DNA of 64,000 bases from Saturnia japonica (lineage: Eukaryota > Arthropoda > Insecta > Lepidoptera > Saturniidae). The position numbers and the translations under genes are program-made. Positions within the stretch are counted from its first letter, which is position 1; each line of letters opens with the position of its first letter. This document shows positions 35,636-47,077 of the stretch, one piece after another. The notes beneath the pieces were generated by a model. It was not told the DNA's origin. It did not search any database and worked only from the letters and a program-made list of their open reading frames with translations. The stretch spans positions 10,912,370-10,976,369 of the forward strand of contig CM065331.1 in NCBI GenBank assembly GCA_033032175.1, read 5' to 3'.

Positions 35636-36938
35636 CAAGGTGTCCAGAAAGGGTATCGGGTATTTGTAAGTTCAATGAAACAAAAATTATTTGTATGCAA
35701 TAAAAAAGCTTATTGTTTATTATTAGCATATGAATAGGAGAATTATTTGGAAAAGATGATGTTATCCAAATGATGACCGTTACGTTGCTGGCACTCTTCT
35801 AAACTGAAACGAAGATTGGCGATAACACGTTGACACATAGCTATCGATATTGCTGCCATTTCTGACCTGATGTTTTGCTTTAACTGGGTTAGATTCGTCG
35901 GATTGTTTTGATAAACCTTACTTTTAAGGTATCCCCATGCAAAATAGTCAAGCGGGCTAAGGTCGGGGCTTCTGGGAGGCCAGTTGATGTTACCCCTTCG
36001 CGAAATGACTTTATTAGGGAATAATTCGTTAACAACTTCCATTGAGTCATTTGAGGTATGGCAAGTGGCCCCATCTTGCTGGAACCACGTTCTTGAGTTG
36101 AAACCTGCAAACTCCTGCAACTCTGGGACCAAAAAATTTCGCAACATATCGCAATAACGGTCACTATTCACATTAATTGCTCGGCCTCGTTGATCTTCAT
36201 GAAAATAAGGACCAATTATGCCTTTAGCAGACATAGCGGCCCAAACAACGACCTTTGGGCTATGCAGGGGTCGTTCATGCTTTCGTCTCGGATTCTCCAC
36301 TGCCGAGTACCGACAATTCTGCTTATTAACATGACCATTCAGGTGAAAATTTGCTTCGTCACTGAACAGTATGTTGTTAAAGTTGTTAAATCGCTGCAGC
36401 ATTTCGTTCGCAAAATTCAGTCGATTAGCATAGTCCGTATCCTTCAATTCTTGAACCAATTGAATTTTATAGGCTTTTAGATGTAAGTATTTCTTTAAAA
36501 TCGAATGTAAAGACGATTTTTTGATGTTCAACGCTTGGCTTCACTTTCGGATGGATAAAGACGGATTTTGACGAACCGACGCCTCAACTTCTTCAATTGT
36601 TTCTTCATCGCGAACTGAACGAGGACGACCAGAGTTTTGAATTTTAACTGTCGCACCTGTATTCTCGAACATCCTGATCCATTTCCTAATGCTATCGTCA
36701 CTTGGCGCGTGGCGTGTACGATATTCCGCACGATAGAGAGTTTGAGCAGTCACTATTTAATCACCATTACGATAATACGCTCGTACGCAAAATGCGCGAT
36801 GCGTCCCCGAGTACTGTTCCATCGTGACTAAAACTCCACAAAATGGCGGACGCCACGAACCCCTCCCCGCACCCTTTAGACGCCCCGTTTCGAATATGGC
36901 GCGAAAACAAATACCCGATACCCTCTCTGGACACCTTG
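35636..36938 (-). mobile_element. DD41D Tc1/mariner-superfamily element, copy 2 (nested)
   Basis: The element is bounded by inverted ends starting CAAGGTGTCCAGA and TA duplications at 35634-35635 and 36939-36940. It is inserted in the hAT element and differs from copy 1 (6853-8153) at only a few bases in 1.3 kb. Confidence 0.93.
35743..36822 (-). pseudogene. DD41D transposase with broken N-terminus
   Basis: The nuclease half (36531-35743) is a single open frame with FSDEANFHLNG, WFQQDGATCHT and SPDLSPLDYFAWG, giving the full DD41D triad, and ends DNIIFSK. Upstream, a Ser codon has become TAA near 36757 and an Arg codon TGA near 36542, so the DNA-binding half is cut off. Copy 1 shows the opposite damage (good front, broken rear). 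Confidence 0.88.
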
Positions 36939-37040
36939 TAGTTAAAAAAAAATGTATTTTTTGACGCGAGGGCCCTGCAAGAGCGAGGCCCCGGGCGATT
37001 GCCCAGTTCGCCACCCCTTAAGGCCGCCACTGTTAGTCAG

Positions 37041-37235
37041 ATCGCGACTTCTTTGTAATCGCGGCAACAGCCCAAGTAGAGGTCCGGCCTCTTTGGCACC
37101 CTTGCGCGCTTGTTGTCCACGCTTTCGCGGCTGAGTGCCTAAGCTCTCGCCCCCAAGCCCGGTAATGCTGTTAAAGCCATCAGCGGCTCTGTTTTTGGAA
37201 AGGCCCCTCAGACTAACAGTAAGGTAAGATCGAAA
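37041..37235 (+). mobile_element. LINE 3' UTR, right part with A tail
   Basis: ATCGCGACTTCTTTGTAATC through CAGACTAACAGTAAGGTAAG and an A8 tail continues the LINE 3' UTR interrupted at 32489. The phrases TTCGCGGCTGAGTGCC and AGCGGCTCTG match the LINE end at 43.0-43.2 kb (inverted there). Confidence 0.75.
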
Positions 37236-37517
37236 AAAAAGGATAGTTTAAAAGCGGTTAGTAGGGATCGCGATCACCTTAAATAAAGTAATAAAATAAA
37301 CATCTTTATAGTGACTTTCTTTTGGTTTGTCACATTTCGGGATAACGCTTTAAAAAAAATATACTAACGATGTTTGACATCATTCTGCCGGAGGTCTCGT
37401 GACGAACAAATTTTTTAAATTAAGTTCCATTATTATCAATGGGTTCCATATGTGTCATCATTCTGGCCGATTTCAGCTACAGCGACTTTTTGATTTTCTG
37501 GATATGTACAAAATAAC

Positions 37518-37772
37518 TTAATCAGGACATTGCTGTTCTGCCCTTTGATGTGCTTTGTAGTGACTACTGTACCCAATTTTGTTGATGAAGGTACGAGTGC
37601 ATTTCGGGCATGTTAAAACTCCACCAACATAACTATAAGGTATGACCACAGGTGGTCTGGCCTTCAAATCGTCTCGTCTCTTATCGAGGTTATTACAGCG
37701 CTGAGTTTCAAACGCGTTTGCCTGTCGCTGAACAAAGTGTCTCCATTCATTGCGCTGTTCTGCTTTTGTCTC
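37518..37772 (-). pseudogene. LINE ORF2 C-terminal fragment with zinc finger
   Basis: An 84-codon minus-strand frame ends at TAA (37518). It contains NEWRHFVQRQANAF and a C2H2-like finger, CPKCTRTFINKIGYSSH, ending YKAHQRAEQQCPD. This is the usual tail of several arthropod LINE polyproteins, where a nucleic-acid-binding finger follows the reverse transcriptase. No reverse transcriptase is attached here. Confidence 0.6.
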
Positions 37773-38154
37773 CCACTATGCATGAAGAATAGTATAAAGC
37801 GATGCATTAAATGATACATGTTGTTGCCATCACAATGCTATTATGAATATTGAATAATTATATGGTTTTTAGATAAATAAAATATTATGTTCTATTGTAT
37901 TCTAAAGCAAGAATAACATCTAAATCTAAATACTGTTCCATATAATATTAAGTTACACATATTGTCATTATTATAAGAAAGAACTTCTTAACAATAGACA
38001 ATATTACAAAAGACAGTGAATAAATAATAAACAATAGAGAAGCAAAAAATTTTTATTACCTCTTAGTGACAGTGACAGCTGACAGCGTGATAGCCAGCCA
38101 GTTAGGGTTGCCAACCTTACTTTATTATAATATATCCTACTTTAATTTCGATAA

Positions 38155-38885
38155 ATATACTAGCTGACCCTTGCAACTTCGTCTGCGTCACATATAAGAA
38201 AGAAAAAGAAAGGGTTAGAAAGAGAGTGGGTCTTGGGCACCTATTAATACAATTCTAGAGCAGCTGAATTTTTCTTTCTACGAACCATTTGAGCACCATT
38301 CGACCTCCCTTCTGTATATGACCGCCCGCCTCCTACGTTATTTTTAAATTGTGATATCTCCTAACATATATATTAAAATCAAATGATTACCCTTCACATC
38401 TGTTCAAAATTAAACACTTGTGATGAATAACATATTTATTTCGATAAGGATTAATGCCACGTTTATAAATACACTTTCGCAAATAATGCATTATTTTAGA
38501 ACAAATTTTATTACCATTAAAAAGATTATATATTGAGTCAACCTTAAAAGGTATATATATGCTATCCTGGACTTTTTTTTAGAATTTTTTAAGAGAAATA
38601 ATTCCGACATATAAGATTGTTGCATAATTTTAACCATTTACACAGCGCACGCAATGGAAGCTCTCAAAAAGAATAAACTTTCCCGTTTTTGCAACATTTC
38701 TCATTGAAGCTCCGTTATTATTTGTCGTAGCGTGATGTTTTAAAGCATATAGCCTTCCTCGATAAATGGGCTATCCAACACTAAAATAATTTTTCTATTC
38801 GAACCAGTAGTTCATGAGAGTAGCGCGTTCAACCAAACAAACAAACAAACAAACTCTTCAGCTTTATAATATTAGTATAGATGTG
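38155..38885 (+). repeat. Dispersed CTAGCTGACCC repeat, copy 1
   Basis: It starts ACTAGCTGACCCTTGCAACTTC and ends CTTTATAATATTAGTATAGAT. The same boundaries and many internal phrases (for example GGGCTATCCAACACTAAAAT) occur at 39.69-39.95 and 40.97-41.70 kb. A CAAA microsatellite lies near its end. The element is non-coding; its transposon class is not established here. Confidence 0.7.
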
Positions 38886-39689
38886 CATAAATATAAACTG
38901 TGCTAAAATATTGTGATGGATATTTAATTATATATTTAACGATATTTATAACAGCCATAGAGTTTGCTAGAAGCATTAGAGGTACCGCCACACGCCGCTG
39001 CACGCCACGTGGCGACACTGTGCTGATTCTGTTGACATTGTAATGATAGGTATAATATAATGTGTTTGTACAAGTGTGTAGGATAACATAAACAAGTCAA
39101 TCTGTTCATTATGAAGTATTGATTGTAATGTAACAAACAAGGTGACGCGACCACACGGTACGCGCCCGGCTTACCGTTACATGAAGCGACTGTTTAAACA
39201 TATTTATCAACACATTTATATCGCATAATTCATTAGCATTATTAAAAAATATATGTATATATAATCGTTTTGTACACGTTTGTTTGTATCACAGCGCTGC
39301 CAGCATACGATACAACACACATTATCGGATGTTATTCGAATAATAATTTGCTAACTCGTATATAGTTACGGTTGGCCAGAGCTGCAATCAAATTCTCAAA
39401 CTTTTAATTCTTGTGAGATAGTTTATCTAACTGCAACCGTTTTATCCAAGCCTATAAAAATAAGTTCATGTTGCCATTGGGTTAATAAATTAGGAATATG
39501 GCCTACACAACCAGAATATGGAATGATTGGGATCAATCGACATCAACCGTTGTCAACTTTATAATTCAATTTTAGGAAATAATCATTGAGAAAATAATAG
39601 TACATCTTGTCAATGAGACATTTTCATTTAACAAATAATTCGTTACTATGACAATCAGCAGAGACAAATTATATAGAGTTCATTTCAAA
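38886..39689. other. Non-coding stretch
   Basis: No gene is supported. The sequence is AT-rich apart from a short GC-rich patch near 38980-39020. Confidence 0.45.
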
Positions 39690-39948
39690 CTAATATTATA
39701 AAGCTGAAGAGTTTGTTTGCATGTTTAGTTGAACGCGATAATCTCAGAAACTACTGGTTCGAATGGAAAAATTATTTGAGTGTTGGATAGCCCATTCATC
39801 GAGGAAGGCTATAGGCTTTAAAACATCACGCTATGACCAATAGGAGCGGAGCGTCAATAAAAATGTTACAAAAACAGGAAAAAAGTATTCCTTTTGAGAG
39901 CTTCCATTACGTGACTCAGAGGAAATTGCGCGAGTCAGCTAGTAATAA
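39690..39948 (-). repeat. Dispersed CTAGCTGACCC repeat, copy 2 (shortened)
   Basis: This is inverted relative to copies 1 and 3. It begins TAATATTATAAAGCTGAAGA and ends GCGCGAGTCAGCTAGTAATA. It lacks the middle of the family. Confidence 0.7.
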
Positions 39949-40276
39949 ATAAAAACCTTCATAGTTAAATATTCTAACAAATTTGGTTTATAAAAAAGTT
40001 TTCCTGTATCAGCCTTTAGGCAGTAGGCAAAGTAATAAAACAATACAGGTAATGGTCGCGTCCCAGCCTTCCACATCGCAGACGAGCAACGCCGGGCGTT
40101 GGGCATAGTGCAGTCGAACGACCTGTACGTCCCGTCACTATTCAGACTTTATTTTGTTTCACTATGCAAACATGATGAATCTAGTATTATTTGTCTACTA
40201 CAATAACACGTGCATTAACAAAAGATTAACGAATAAATTAATAATATATTTAATAAAATGTAGGAGCAGAAAATAG

Positions 40277-40285
40277 TATATAAAG
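40277..40285 (+). promoter_or_regulatory. TATA box of the PEVPKT-repeat protein gene
   Basis: TATATAAAG lies about 78 bases upstream of the ATG at 40362. A TTCAG initiator-like motif lies about 20 bases downstream. Confidence 0.65.
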
Positions 40286-40361
40286 TAGGTTGTTGTTCAG
40301 ATTTGGTATAAACAAATTGCAACACAAGTGGCGCCGCGCGTCGCTTCAACCAGTTATCAAG

Positions 40362-42273
40362 ATGGGTTTCAGCGTTCTGACAAAGGTAACTAACTAAATA
40401 TTTTAATATAAACTAGAAAAAAATATCTCGTTACATTACATACTTTTATATGTATTTGTATAATTTTGTAATAAACTGCTTTTTGACATTTATCATTTTG
40501 TTGGGATACCGTTAATTTTTAAAAACCTACACAACGCCACCTATTGTAGGGCGGATGGAAACGCCGTTGTAGTTAATGCTCAATATGAGTTTTATATAAT
40601 TTATAATCAATCATTGTACTTTTTTTGAAGTTTTTTGACTTTTTTTCTATATCCTTGATGCCAAATTTCAAGTTTTTTGAATCACTATGTAATTATTAAA
40701 GTCCTAGAAGTCTAAGTTACCTAATGAGAGGTTTCTAATGAGCGAGTGGGTCAGTCAGTGAGTGATAAAAATGTTAATTTTCAGACCCTAATAACTCAAG
40801 AGCTATAATAGGATTATTAGTGAAATTTGAGATTCTAGGTGTTCAAAGGTGGTTTATTAAACATACAAAATTTCAAGTGTGTAGGTCGAATAGTGTGGAA
40901 GAGTCGATAGTATCTCGAAATGTTTCGTGTGAATATTTATATGAAATTTTAGTAGTTTTGCGTTTTTACTAGCTGACCCGCGCAACTTCGTCTGCGTCAC
41001 ATAAGACAGAGAGATAGAGAGGGTTCGAGAGAAAGGGTCGTAGGCACCTATAATACAATTCTAAACGAGTTGAAACTTTCTTTATTTTACTGCGGAGTTA
41101 TTTTAAAACTGTGATATCTCCTAAGATATTTATTGAAATGAATTGATGTAAAGGAGAATTTTGTTCAAAATCAAATACTTATGATAGATAACAATAAGTA
41201 TTAAGTGATAAGTGGTAAGTTGGTATTTCGATAAGGATTAAACCATGTTTATAAAACTACCTTTAAAGTAATTCATTATTTTAGAACAAATTTTATTAAG
41301 TAGGTACCTAAAAAAGGTTATACCGGGTGAACCTTACAAGATAGATTTATCCTATCACAGAGTTTTTTATGACTTTTTAAGGGAAACAATTCCGTCATAC
41401 ATAATTGTTGTGTAACTTTAACCATTTACGCAGCGATTTCGATGGAAGCTCTCAAAAGGAATAATTTTTCCTCGTTTTGCAACATTTTTCATTGATGCTT
41501 CTTTTTTAGATCTGACTACACTGTTAGCCTTAGGGGCCCTGAAGCCGCTGTGACTTTTACTGCTTCACCGGACTTGGAAATTGATGTTTCTAGATAAATG
41601 AGCTATCCAACACTAAAATAATTTTTCCATTCGAAGCAGATTAGCGCGTTTAACTAAACGAAATAATTCTTCAGCTATATAATATTAGTGTGTTGGACAC
41701 ATTAAACAATATTTTTGTTTTCAAGTCGGTTCGCGTGGGGCGCGTTGTGTAGCGGTTACCGAAAAAACATACTCAATCATACTTCTGATGTTTCATTTAA
41801 CTTGCCCGAAGCAGTAAATAAACATTCATAAATAAATTGTTAACATGTTTCAGATAAGCGCTTGCTTTATGCTTATGTACCTAGTGGACGTCACCCTAGC
41901 TGCACCAGGATGCGAATCCGCACCCGCTATCCCGGCAGTGCCCGCAGTACCAGCGGTACCAGCGGCACCCGCAGCACCCGAAGTATCTAAAGCTCCCGAA
42001 GTATCTAAAGCACCCGAAACTTCTAAAGCACCCGAAGCACCAAAAACACCCGAAGTACCAAAAACACCCGAAGTACCAAAAACACCCGAAGTACCAAAAA
42101 CACCCGAAGCGCCGCAGCACAAATTTAACAGTGAGGCGGGTGGCGGTGCCACTGGAAAAGAACCAAAAGTGCTCACCTTAACCGAAACCGATCCAAAGCA
42201 CAGCACAGCGTTCTCGTCCGCTTCAGCGCAGCAGGGCACCGCCATCGCGACGTCCAAGAGCGGCGGCAAATAA
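40362..42273 (+). CDS. Secreted PEVPKT-repeat protein (two exons)
   Basis: Exon 1 (40362-40385) encodes MGFSVLTK and ends at GTAACT. Exon 2 (41854-42273) follows ATGTTTCAG in phase 0; total 147 aa. Together they form a signal peptide that probably ends at VTLA before APGCES. The mature protein has AVPAVPAVPAAPAAP, then EVSKAPE units, then four PEVPKT-type units coded by an 18-bp tandem repeat, and a Gly/Ser/Thr-rich tail (GTAIATSKSGGK). It has one mature cysteine. Such Pro/Lys/Glu repeats form extended chains, as in some cuticle, silk or adhesive proteins; the actual role is unknown. The intron contains a dispersed repeat with a LINE fragment in it. Confidence 0.82.
40970..41700 (+). repeat. 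Dispersed CTAGCTGACCC repeat, copy 3 (in intron)
   Basis: It starts ACTAGCTGACCCGCGCAACTTC and ends CTATATAATATTAGTGTGTT. It lies in the intron of the PEVPKT gene and is split by a LINE fragment near 41.5 kb. Confidence 0.75.
41507..41580 (-). mobile_element. 5'-truncated LINE 3' end
   Basis: On the minus strand it runs from CCAAGTCCGGTGAAGCAG-like sequence to GTGTAGTCAGATCT and a short A tail, matching the LINE at 42.9-45.0 kb. ATTGATGCTTCT and ATTGATGTTTCT flank it, a 12-bp target duplication with one change. Confidence 0.75.
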
Positions 42274-42939
42274 CGACATCTGTTATTATTTAGTTCCCAA
42301 CGAACACAGATTAGAGCACGATAACAAGCGTTGGATTTAATACGGACTAAGTTAATACAAACTAGACTGAAGATCTGTTTAAAAAAATAACATATTTTTA
42401 CATACATACTATTATGATAGAAATGAATGTGAAACGTTGGACGTCACGCAGGCGCGACGCGACCGGTGCGACAAGTGCGACCAGTGCAACCAGTACGAAC
42501 CGGCGACCACGCGACCACGCGTCCCCGCGTCCCCGCAACCACGCGACAAGCGCGACCATTACGATCCCCGAGTGTTCTTTAAATCATAATATTATGACAT
42601 CACAACGATAACACTCCAACATAATATTTATCGCTTTCAATCTGTATCCACATAAAACAATATTATTTTTTTTTGTTGGTTACTAATAAAATGAATATAT
42701 AACAAATTTATACGTACATTATTTATTTATTATTTCCCCATCGAAGTAATGACTAATGACATAATTAAACAACAAATTAAACAAAAACAATTGTCGAAAG
42801 ATTAATCGAAGTAGGATTATATGCGTGTAGTTATAACAAAAATGACAAAATAATTAAATTTCAATACAAACCAAAAAATGCTAAAATACTAAGAACGAAT
42901 TACGAACATTAGATATGCCAAAACGGCAAGAGCGCTTAT

Positions 42940-42940
<1 letters not shown>
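42274..42940. other. 3' flank of the PEVPKT gene
   Basis: A short CG-rich simple stretch (42460-42560) made of ACCACGCG-type units, probably in the 3' UTR, is followed by AT-rich DNA. A possible AATAAA lies near 42687. Nothing coding is supported. Confidence 0.45.
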
Positions 42941-43013
<73 letters not shown>

Positions 43014-44975
43014 CTGACTACACTGTTAGCCTTAGGGGCCCTAAAGCCGCTGCGGCTTTTACAGCTTCACCGGACTTGGGGGCGAGCGCAGAGGGCACTC
43101 AGCCGCGAAAGTTTTGTGGACGACTCGCACGAGGGTGCCAAAGTGGCCGGACCTCGGCTCGGGCGGTCGCCGCGTTCGCAAATAAGTCGCGATCTAATCG
43201 AATCCCTACACCTACGATTCGAGCTAACTAATTTATACACATAGGCACGTTCCCTTCCTCCTGGGAGGAAGGAAGGAACCGTGCGTATGTGTATTCAGTA
43301 ATCGGAATGTTTCTACACTAACTAGCGTAAAAAAAAGAAAAAAAAGGTCCCTCACAGAACCTATGTACCTGTGTGGTGTGCACGTGTGTATGTTCATACG
43401 TGTGTAGTGTTGTATGTAGGTAGCTAAGTGATGCACGTACAGTGTCACTTGTATCGCGCGGGCGGTTGCCTGACCCAAGGGTTTCACACCGAGGAACGGA
43501 CCTAGGCTTGGGTTACCGCTAGAGAGGGTGGACGTGACGGGTGTGCTGGAGCGAAGTTGACCGCCCGCCCTCTGCGGAGAGAACGGTGGTTACGCGGGCG
43601 TGGGCGCTGGCACGCTCTGTTTGGAGAGACGGATGTGTAATATTTATTCGCATTTTCGATGTGATCGTCGGGATCAATAAAAATATTGCGCGGCCGGCGT
43701 TTGCACCGGATGGTCGTGGGTACCGGAACATAAGTGGCGGCTGTTTTTATCAACGGATTCGCGTGGTTCGACGCGGTGTCGAAATACGAACGGGAGAGCT
43801 GTTTAACGTAGGCATGTATCGAAGGAAGCTCCATATCTCTATGGAGATCTACGCTTCGAACATACCAAGGGGCCCCGGTGAGACGATAGAGGAACCTATT
43901 CTGTATCGATTGTAACCGTTTGAAACTCGACTCGGACATATGTGCGAACACGGCGCAACTGTATGTCAAAATTGGTCGAATACACGTCTTGTAGAGCGTG
44001 AGCTTATGTCGCGTGGACATTTTGCTCACCGAACACAACAGAGGATGCAACCGGCCCAGGACCCACGCGGCCCTGTTCCTAACCTTACGGATGTGGGGTC
44101 TAAAAGAGAGCCTACTATCTAGGGTTACCCCTAGATATTTGGTCTCTCTTACATACGGAATCGGATTATCGTAGAGCTTAACAGGTTTAAGCTTCCACGG
44201 TATCTGTGACGAATCCGCATCGAAGAGCATCGCGGCGCTCTTCGAGGGATTAACGGCTATACGCCACTCGTTAAACCACTTCCCGAGAGTGGTCACGGAG
44301 CGTTGGACTTTGTGTCTGAGGTGGGATCTATTCCTATCTGAGGCATATAAGACTGTATCGTCAGCGTATAGCCCTACCTCGACCTCCGGGAGTCGAGGTA
44401 GGTCACTGACGTACAGGTTAAATAGGATAGGAGCCAGGATCGAACCTTGGGGAACGCCTGAGCGTATTGGACGGGGCGTGGACAATTCACCTTCCACTCT
44501 ATAGCGGAAGGTGCGATCTGTTAAATAGTCGCGAATTATTTTAATTAGCCTATCGGGGACTTCAAAGCGGTACAACTTGTAAATCAATCCCTCGTGCCAG
44601 ACCTTATCAAAGGCCTTGGCCACGTCGAAAAAGACCGCAAGTGTACGGCGGGGCTTATAAAGTTCAGCAAAATTAAATGCAACGTGCTCCGTGAGGCGGT
44701 GCACTTGATGAGTGCAAGAATATCTAGCACGGAAACCGAATTGCTCAGGCGGATAGAGGTCTTTCTCCTCTATTACTGGCTTGAGACGGTTCAGAAGGAT
44801 CCGCTCGTAAATTTTCCCTAACGTATTTAGGAGACTGATCGGGCGATAGCTGTCGGGAAGCGACGCGCTCTTGCCGGGCTTACGGATACCTATGACTATT
44901 GCCTTTTTCCAGGCGGCTGGAAAATGGCAGTGGACTATGGCTACATTGAAGATGCAGACCAATAGAGCTATGAGT
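42941..44975 (-). mobile_element. Young 5'-truncated jockey-like LINE
   Basis: The minus-strand element ends in an unusually long A tail (69 T at 42941-43009 on the plus strand) and is flanked by CGCTTATG at 42933-42940 and 44976-44983, the target duplication. It keeps the end of ORF2 and about 490 bp of 3' UTR. Three fragments of the same 3' UTR occur elsewhere in the window. The intact frame and long tail suggest recent insertion. Confidence 0.93.
43502..44962 (-). CDS. LINE ORF2 reverse transcriptase, N-terminally truncated
   Basis: An uninterrupted frame of about 490 residues covers the reverse transcriptase. It has SYRPISLLNTLGKIYERILL, the AFFDVAKAFDKVWHEGL-type catalytic Asp block, SGVPQGSILAPILFNLYVSD, and the YADD box in EVGLYADDTVLYAS. 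A thumb with KYLGVTLDSRLSF and a Cys-poor C-terminal region follow. Motifs place it in the jockey group. The endonuclease and ORF1 are missing because of 5' truncation. The enzyme would make cDNA by target-primed reverse transcription. Confidence 0.93.
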   Translation of the reverse strand: MVCIFNVAIVHCHFPAAWKKAIVIGIRKPGKSASLPDSYRPISLLNTLGKIYERILLNRLKPVIEEKDLYPPEQFGFRARYSCTHQVHRLTEHVAFNFAELYKPRRTLAVFFDVAKAFDKVWHEGLIYKLYRFEVPDRLIKIIRDYLTDRTFRYRVEGELSTPRPIRSGVPQGSILAPILFNLYVSDLPRLPEVEVGLYADDTVLYASDRNRSHLRHKVQRSVTTLGKWFNEWRIAVNPSKSAAMLFDADSSQIPWKLKPVKLYDNPIPYVRETKYLGVTLDSRLSFRPHIRKVRNRAAWVLGRLHPLLCSVSKMSTRHKLTLYKTCIRPILTYSCAVFAHMSESSFKRLQSIQNRFLYRLTGAPWYVRSVDLHRDMELPSIHAYVKQLSRSYFDTASNHANPLIKTAATYVPVPTTIRCKRRPRNIFIDPDDHIENANKYYTSVSPNRACQRPRPRNHRSLRRGRAVNFAPAHPSRPPSLAVTQA

Positions 44976-44983
44976 CGCTTATG

Positions 44984-45689
44984 GCTGTACTAATTGTTAT
45001 TTATCTCTGGCTGTACTGTCGAGACCCGACGCGACGTCCGCGCGTCCGCGTCCTACGCCTACGACTTACAACCGTATTTATACGAAGCTTTAGCTTGTCA
45101 GTCGGCTTGTCAGTACGACTTGTCATTGTCGAGAGAGCGCATTAGTCAATTACACATGTTGTATGTACCGAAAGTCAATATAAAAGTCTAAATAATTTAA
45201 ATTAATCTTATTCTTCCATATAATATATTACATAATTTAATAACATGGATCTTATTCACAGTATCAATATAACTTCATTAGTTTATTTGCGATCATTATG
45301 TATCTACATAAATAAACCTACAATTCAGTTCGTACAAGACGTGTCAAGTCAATCAGGTGCGTGTTTTTATTTGTTTAATTATATCTTTTATTGTTACACT
45401 AGATTACATAAACATCATATCATATTAATTGTAATATAACTCAAACTAAATGTAGTTAGGTTTGTTTGTTTATAACTGTAACAGGTCTGATGCCCGGTGT
45501 CTGGCGATGACCGGCCAGTAGTCACAGTGTCTCACTATTATAGTCTGTAAAACCTAGTTACATGCAATTACATGCAACACAGACTACATGCAACGGTAGT
45601 CCTGTAAGAACTATCAGTTTGAAAGCCTGGGATTTGCTGTAGGGTTGCCAACGACACTGTTTAATAAACTATTGTAATTTATTTTCGAC
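44984..45689. other. Intergenic, no gene supported
   Basis: The small ORFs at 44994-45439 have no features of genes. A short GGGTTGCCAACGACACTG phrase at 45640-45660 recurs near 38104 (AGGGTTGCCAACCTTAC), a minor shared repeat. Confidence 0.45.
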
Positions 45690-46078
45690 TAGTTGTGCCC
45701 GCGACTTCGCTCACGTGGACTACAAAATGCCATCTAATTTTATATCTTTTAAGGTTTACTCAGTGTACGCCATTTAAGCACCTCAATTGATTCACCTTGT
45801 CCAGATTTTTTTATTTGCGCGGAACCTTTAATTATTTTTCTAGAATACAGTTAGCCTAAGTTACTTACTATAAATTCAGCTATCTACCAGTGACAGCCTC
45901 GTCAAAATTGGTCCAACCGTTTCTAAGATTACCCGGTACAAACAGACAAACAGACAAAACATTTCAAAAACGGTTTTTATTTATAGGTATCGCATATACT
46001 TTCTTATGTATTTAGTAAAAGCTGTTAATTTGACATTAAAAACAGAAACTCGATCTTTGTTAATTGTATAGATAATTT
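45690..46078 (+). repeat. Dispersed lepidopteran repeat, copy B
   Basis: It starts CTAGTTGTGCCCGCGACTTC, passes through CAAAATTGGTCCAACCGTTT, and ends TTTGACATTAAAAACAGAAA. It is the same family as 2496-2870 and is more complete at its 5' end. Confidence 0.75.
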
Positions 46079-46974
46079 TAAAGTAGGTATGCGAAAATAC
46101 TTGATGCGCAAAACGAAACATTAATATGGTTCATTACCGAACTATTACTTAATAATATTATTAACAATAACGTATTTTCAGAGAAATATACTGTTGACAA
46201 ATGGCTACATACAGAACGTATGCTTTATTAAGATTTATATGCCAACAAAAACATAAATGTGAAAAAGGGACAAAGTTCTGTAGAAACGTCGTTCGGGATA
46301 GTCGCTGGTCACCGATAAAAGATTATCTTTAAAGCTACGGATTTTACTATATTATGACTGTATTTCTATGAGAGTCTAGTAGCAAGTTAGCGACCATATT
46401 GCAATTGATTCCAATAATGTTCGTAGGTATGCTTTCCGTAAATCTATCTTGTAACAAATATTGGTTTCTATGCAGTTTCATTAAAATTTGCTCATTGTTG
46501 GCAAAGGATTGGTAGTGTCAATTTTCAAATACTTATTTATGTATATACAGAAACCCCCACACATACAGCTTCGTTCCTGTCTCAGACTTACCTACTACTA
46601 CCTCCATTTGTAGGATTTTCCGTCATAACTACTTTACGCGTCTGAAGTCTGAACTGATACTCTTTACTGAATACGTAACATGATTGTTTACTTTATCAGC
46701 GTAATGAAAAAACGGCTAATCATGCGAGACTGAGCTCTCATTGTAAATACTTCGTAGGGTAAGTACATACAAAACAAACAGCGCAGATGAAGAGCGAGCA
46801 AATAATGTGTTATTACTTCCCGTCGTTATCTCTACTTGTAAATATTTGTAATTTGTGTGAGATGAAGCCGCGCGACATCTATTTGTATTAATATGATTCT
46901 ACTTTTACTAATGATTATTAGTTAACTCACACATCTGTCTAATTTGAATGCAATCTTTAATTGCAGCGTGTTAC
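46079..46974. other. Upstream region of the 410-aa repeat-protein gene
   Basis: This is AT-rich DNA with no ORF or repeat recognised. It presumably includes control sequences for the gene starting at 47078. Confidence 0.4.
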
Positions 46975-46984
46975 GTATAAATAA
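46975..46984 (+). promoter_or_regulatory. TATA box of the 410-aa repeat-protein gene
   Basis: GTATAAATAA lies about 100 bases before the ATG at 47078, with a CATCAAGTTAGT initiator-like stretch near 47005. Confidence 0.65.
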
Positions 46985-47077
46985 CAGTTGACACGTAACG
47001 TTGCATCAAGTTAGTACATCACATCGGTAAGCGAGACTCGACGCTCTCAAGTGAAACAGACTCTTTCAACTATCGAG

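Larger units (their letters stand above)
32490..37032 (-). mobile_element. hAT-family transposon with intact 8-bp target duplication
   Basis: The ends are CAGGGGCGGCCTTA and, inverted, CAGTGGCGGCCTTA, followed by related sequence. TTAGTCAG is duplicated exactly at 32482-32489 and 37033-37040, the 8-bp duplication expected of hAT elements. Length is 4.54 kb, of which 1.3 kb is a nested DD41D element. The insertion split a LINE 3' UTR. Confidence 0.93.

Noticed and set aside
41896..42120. Antisense Cys/Phe/Trp-rich ORF opposite the PEVPKT gene
   Set aside because: It is the mirror of the 18-bp PEVPKT repeat read backwards; the plus strand has a signal peptide, splice sites and a TATA box.
42915..43244. 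ORFs starting with a poly-Phe run
   Set aside because: They only translate the T69 tract, which is the inverted A tail of a LINE.
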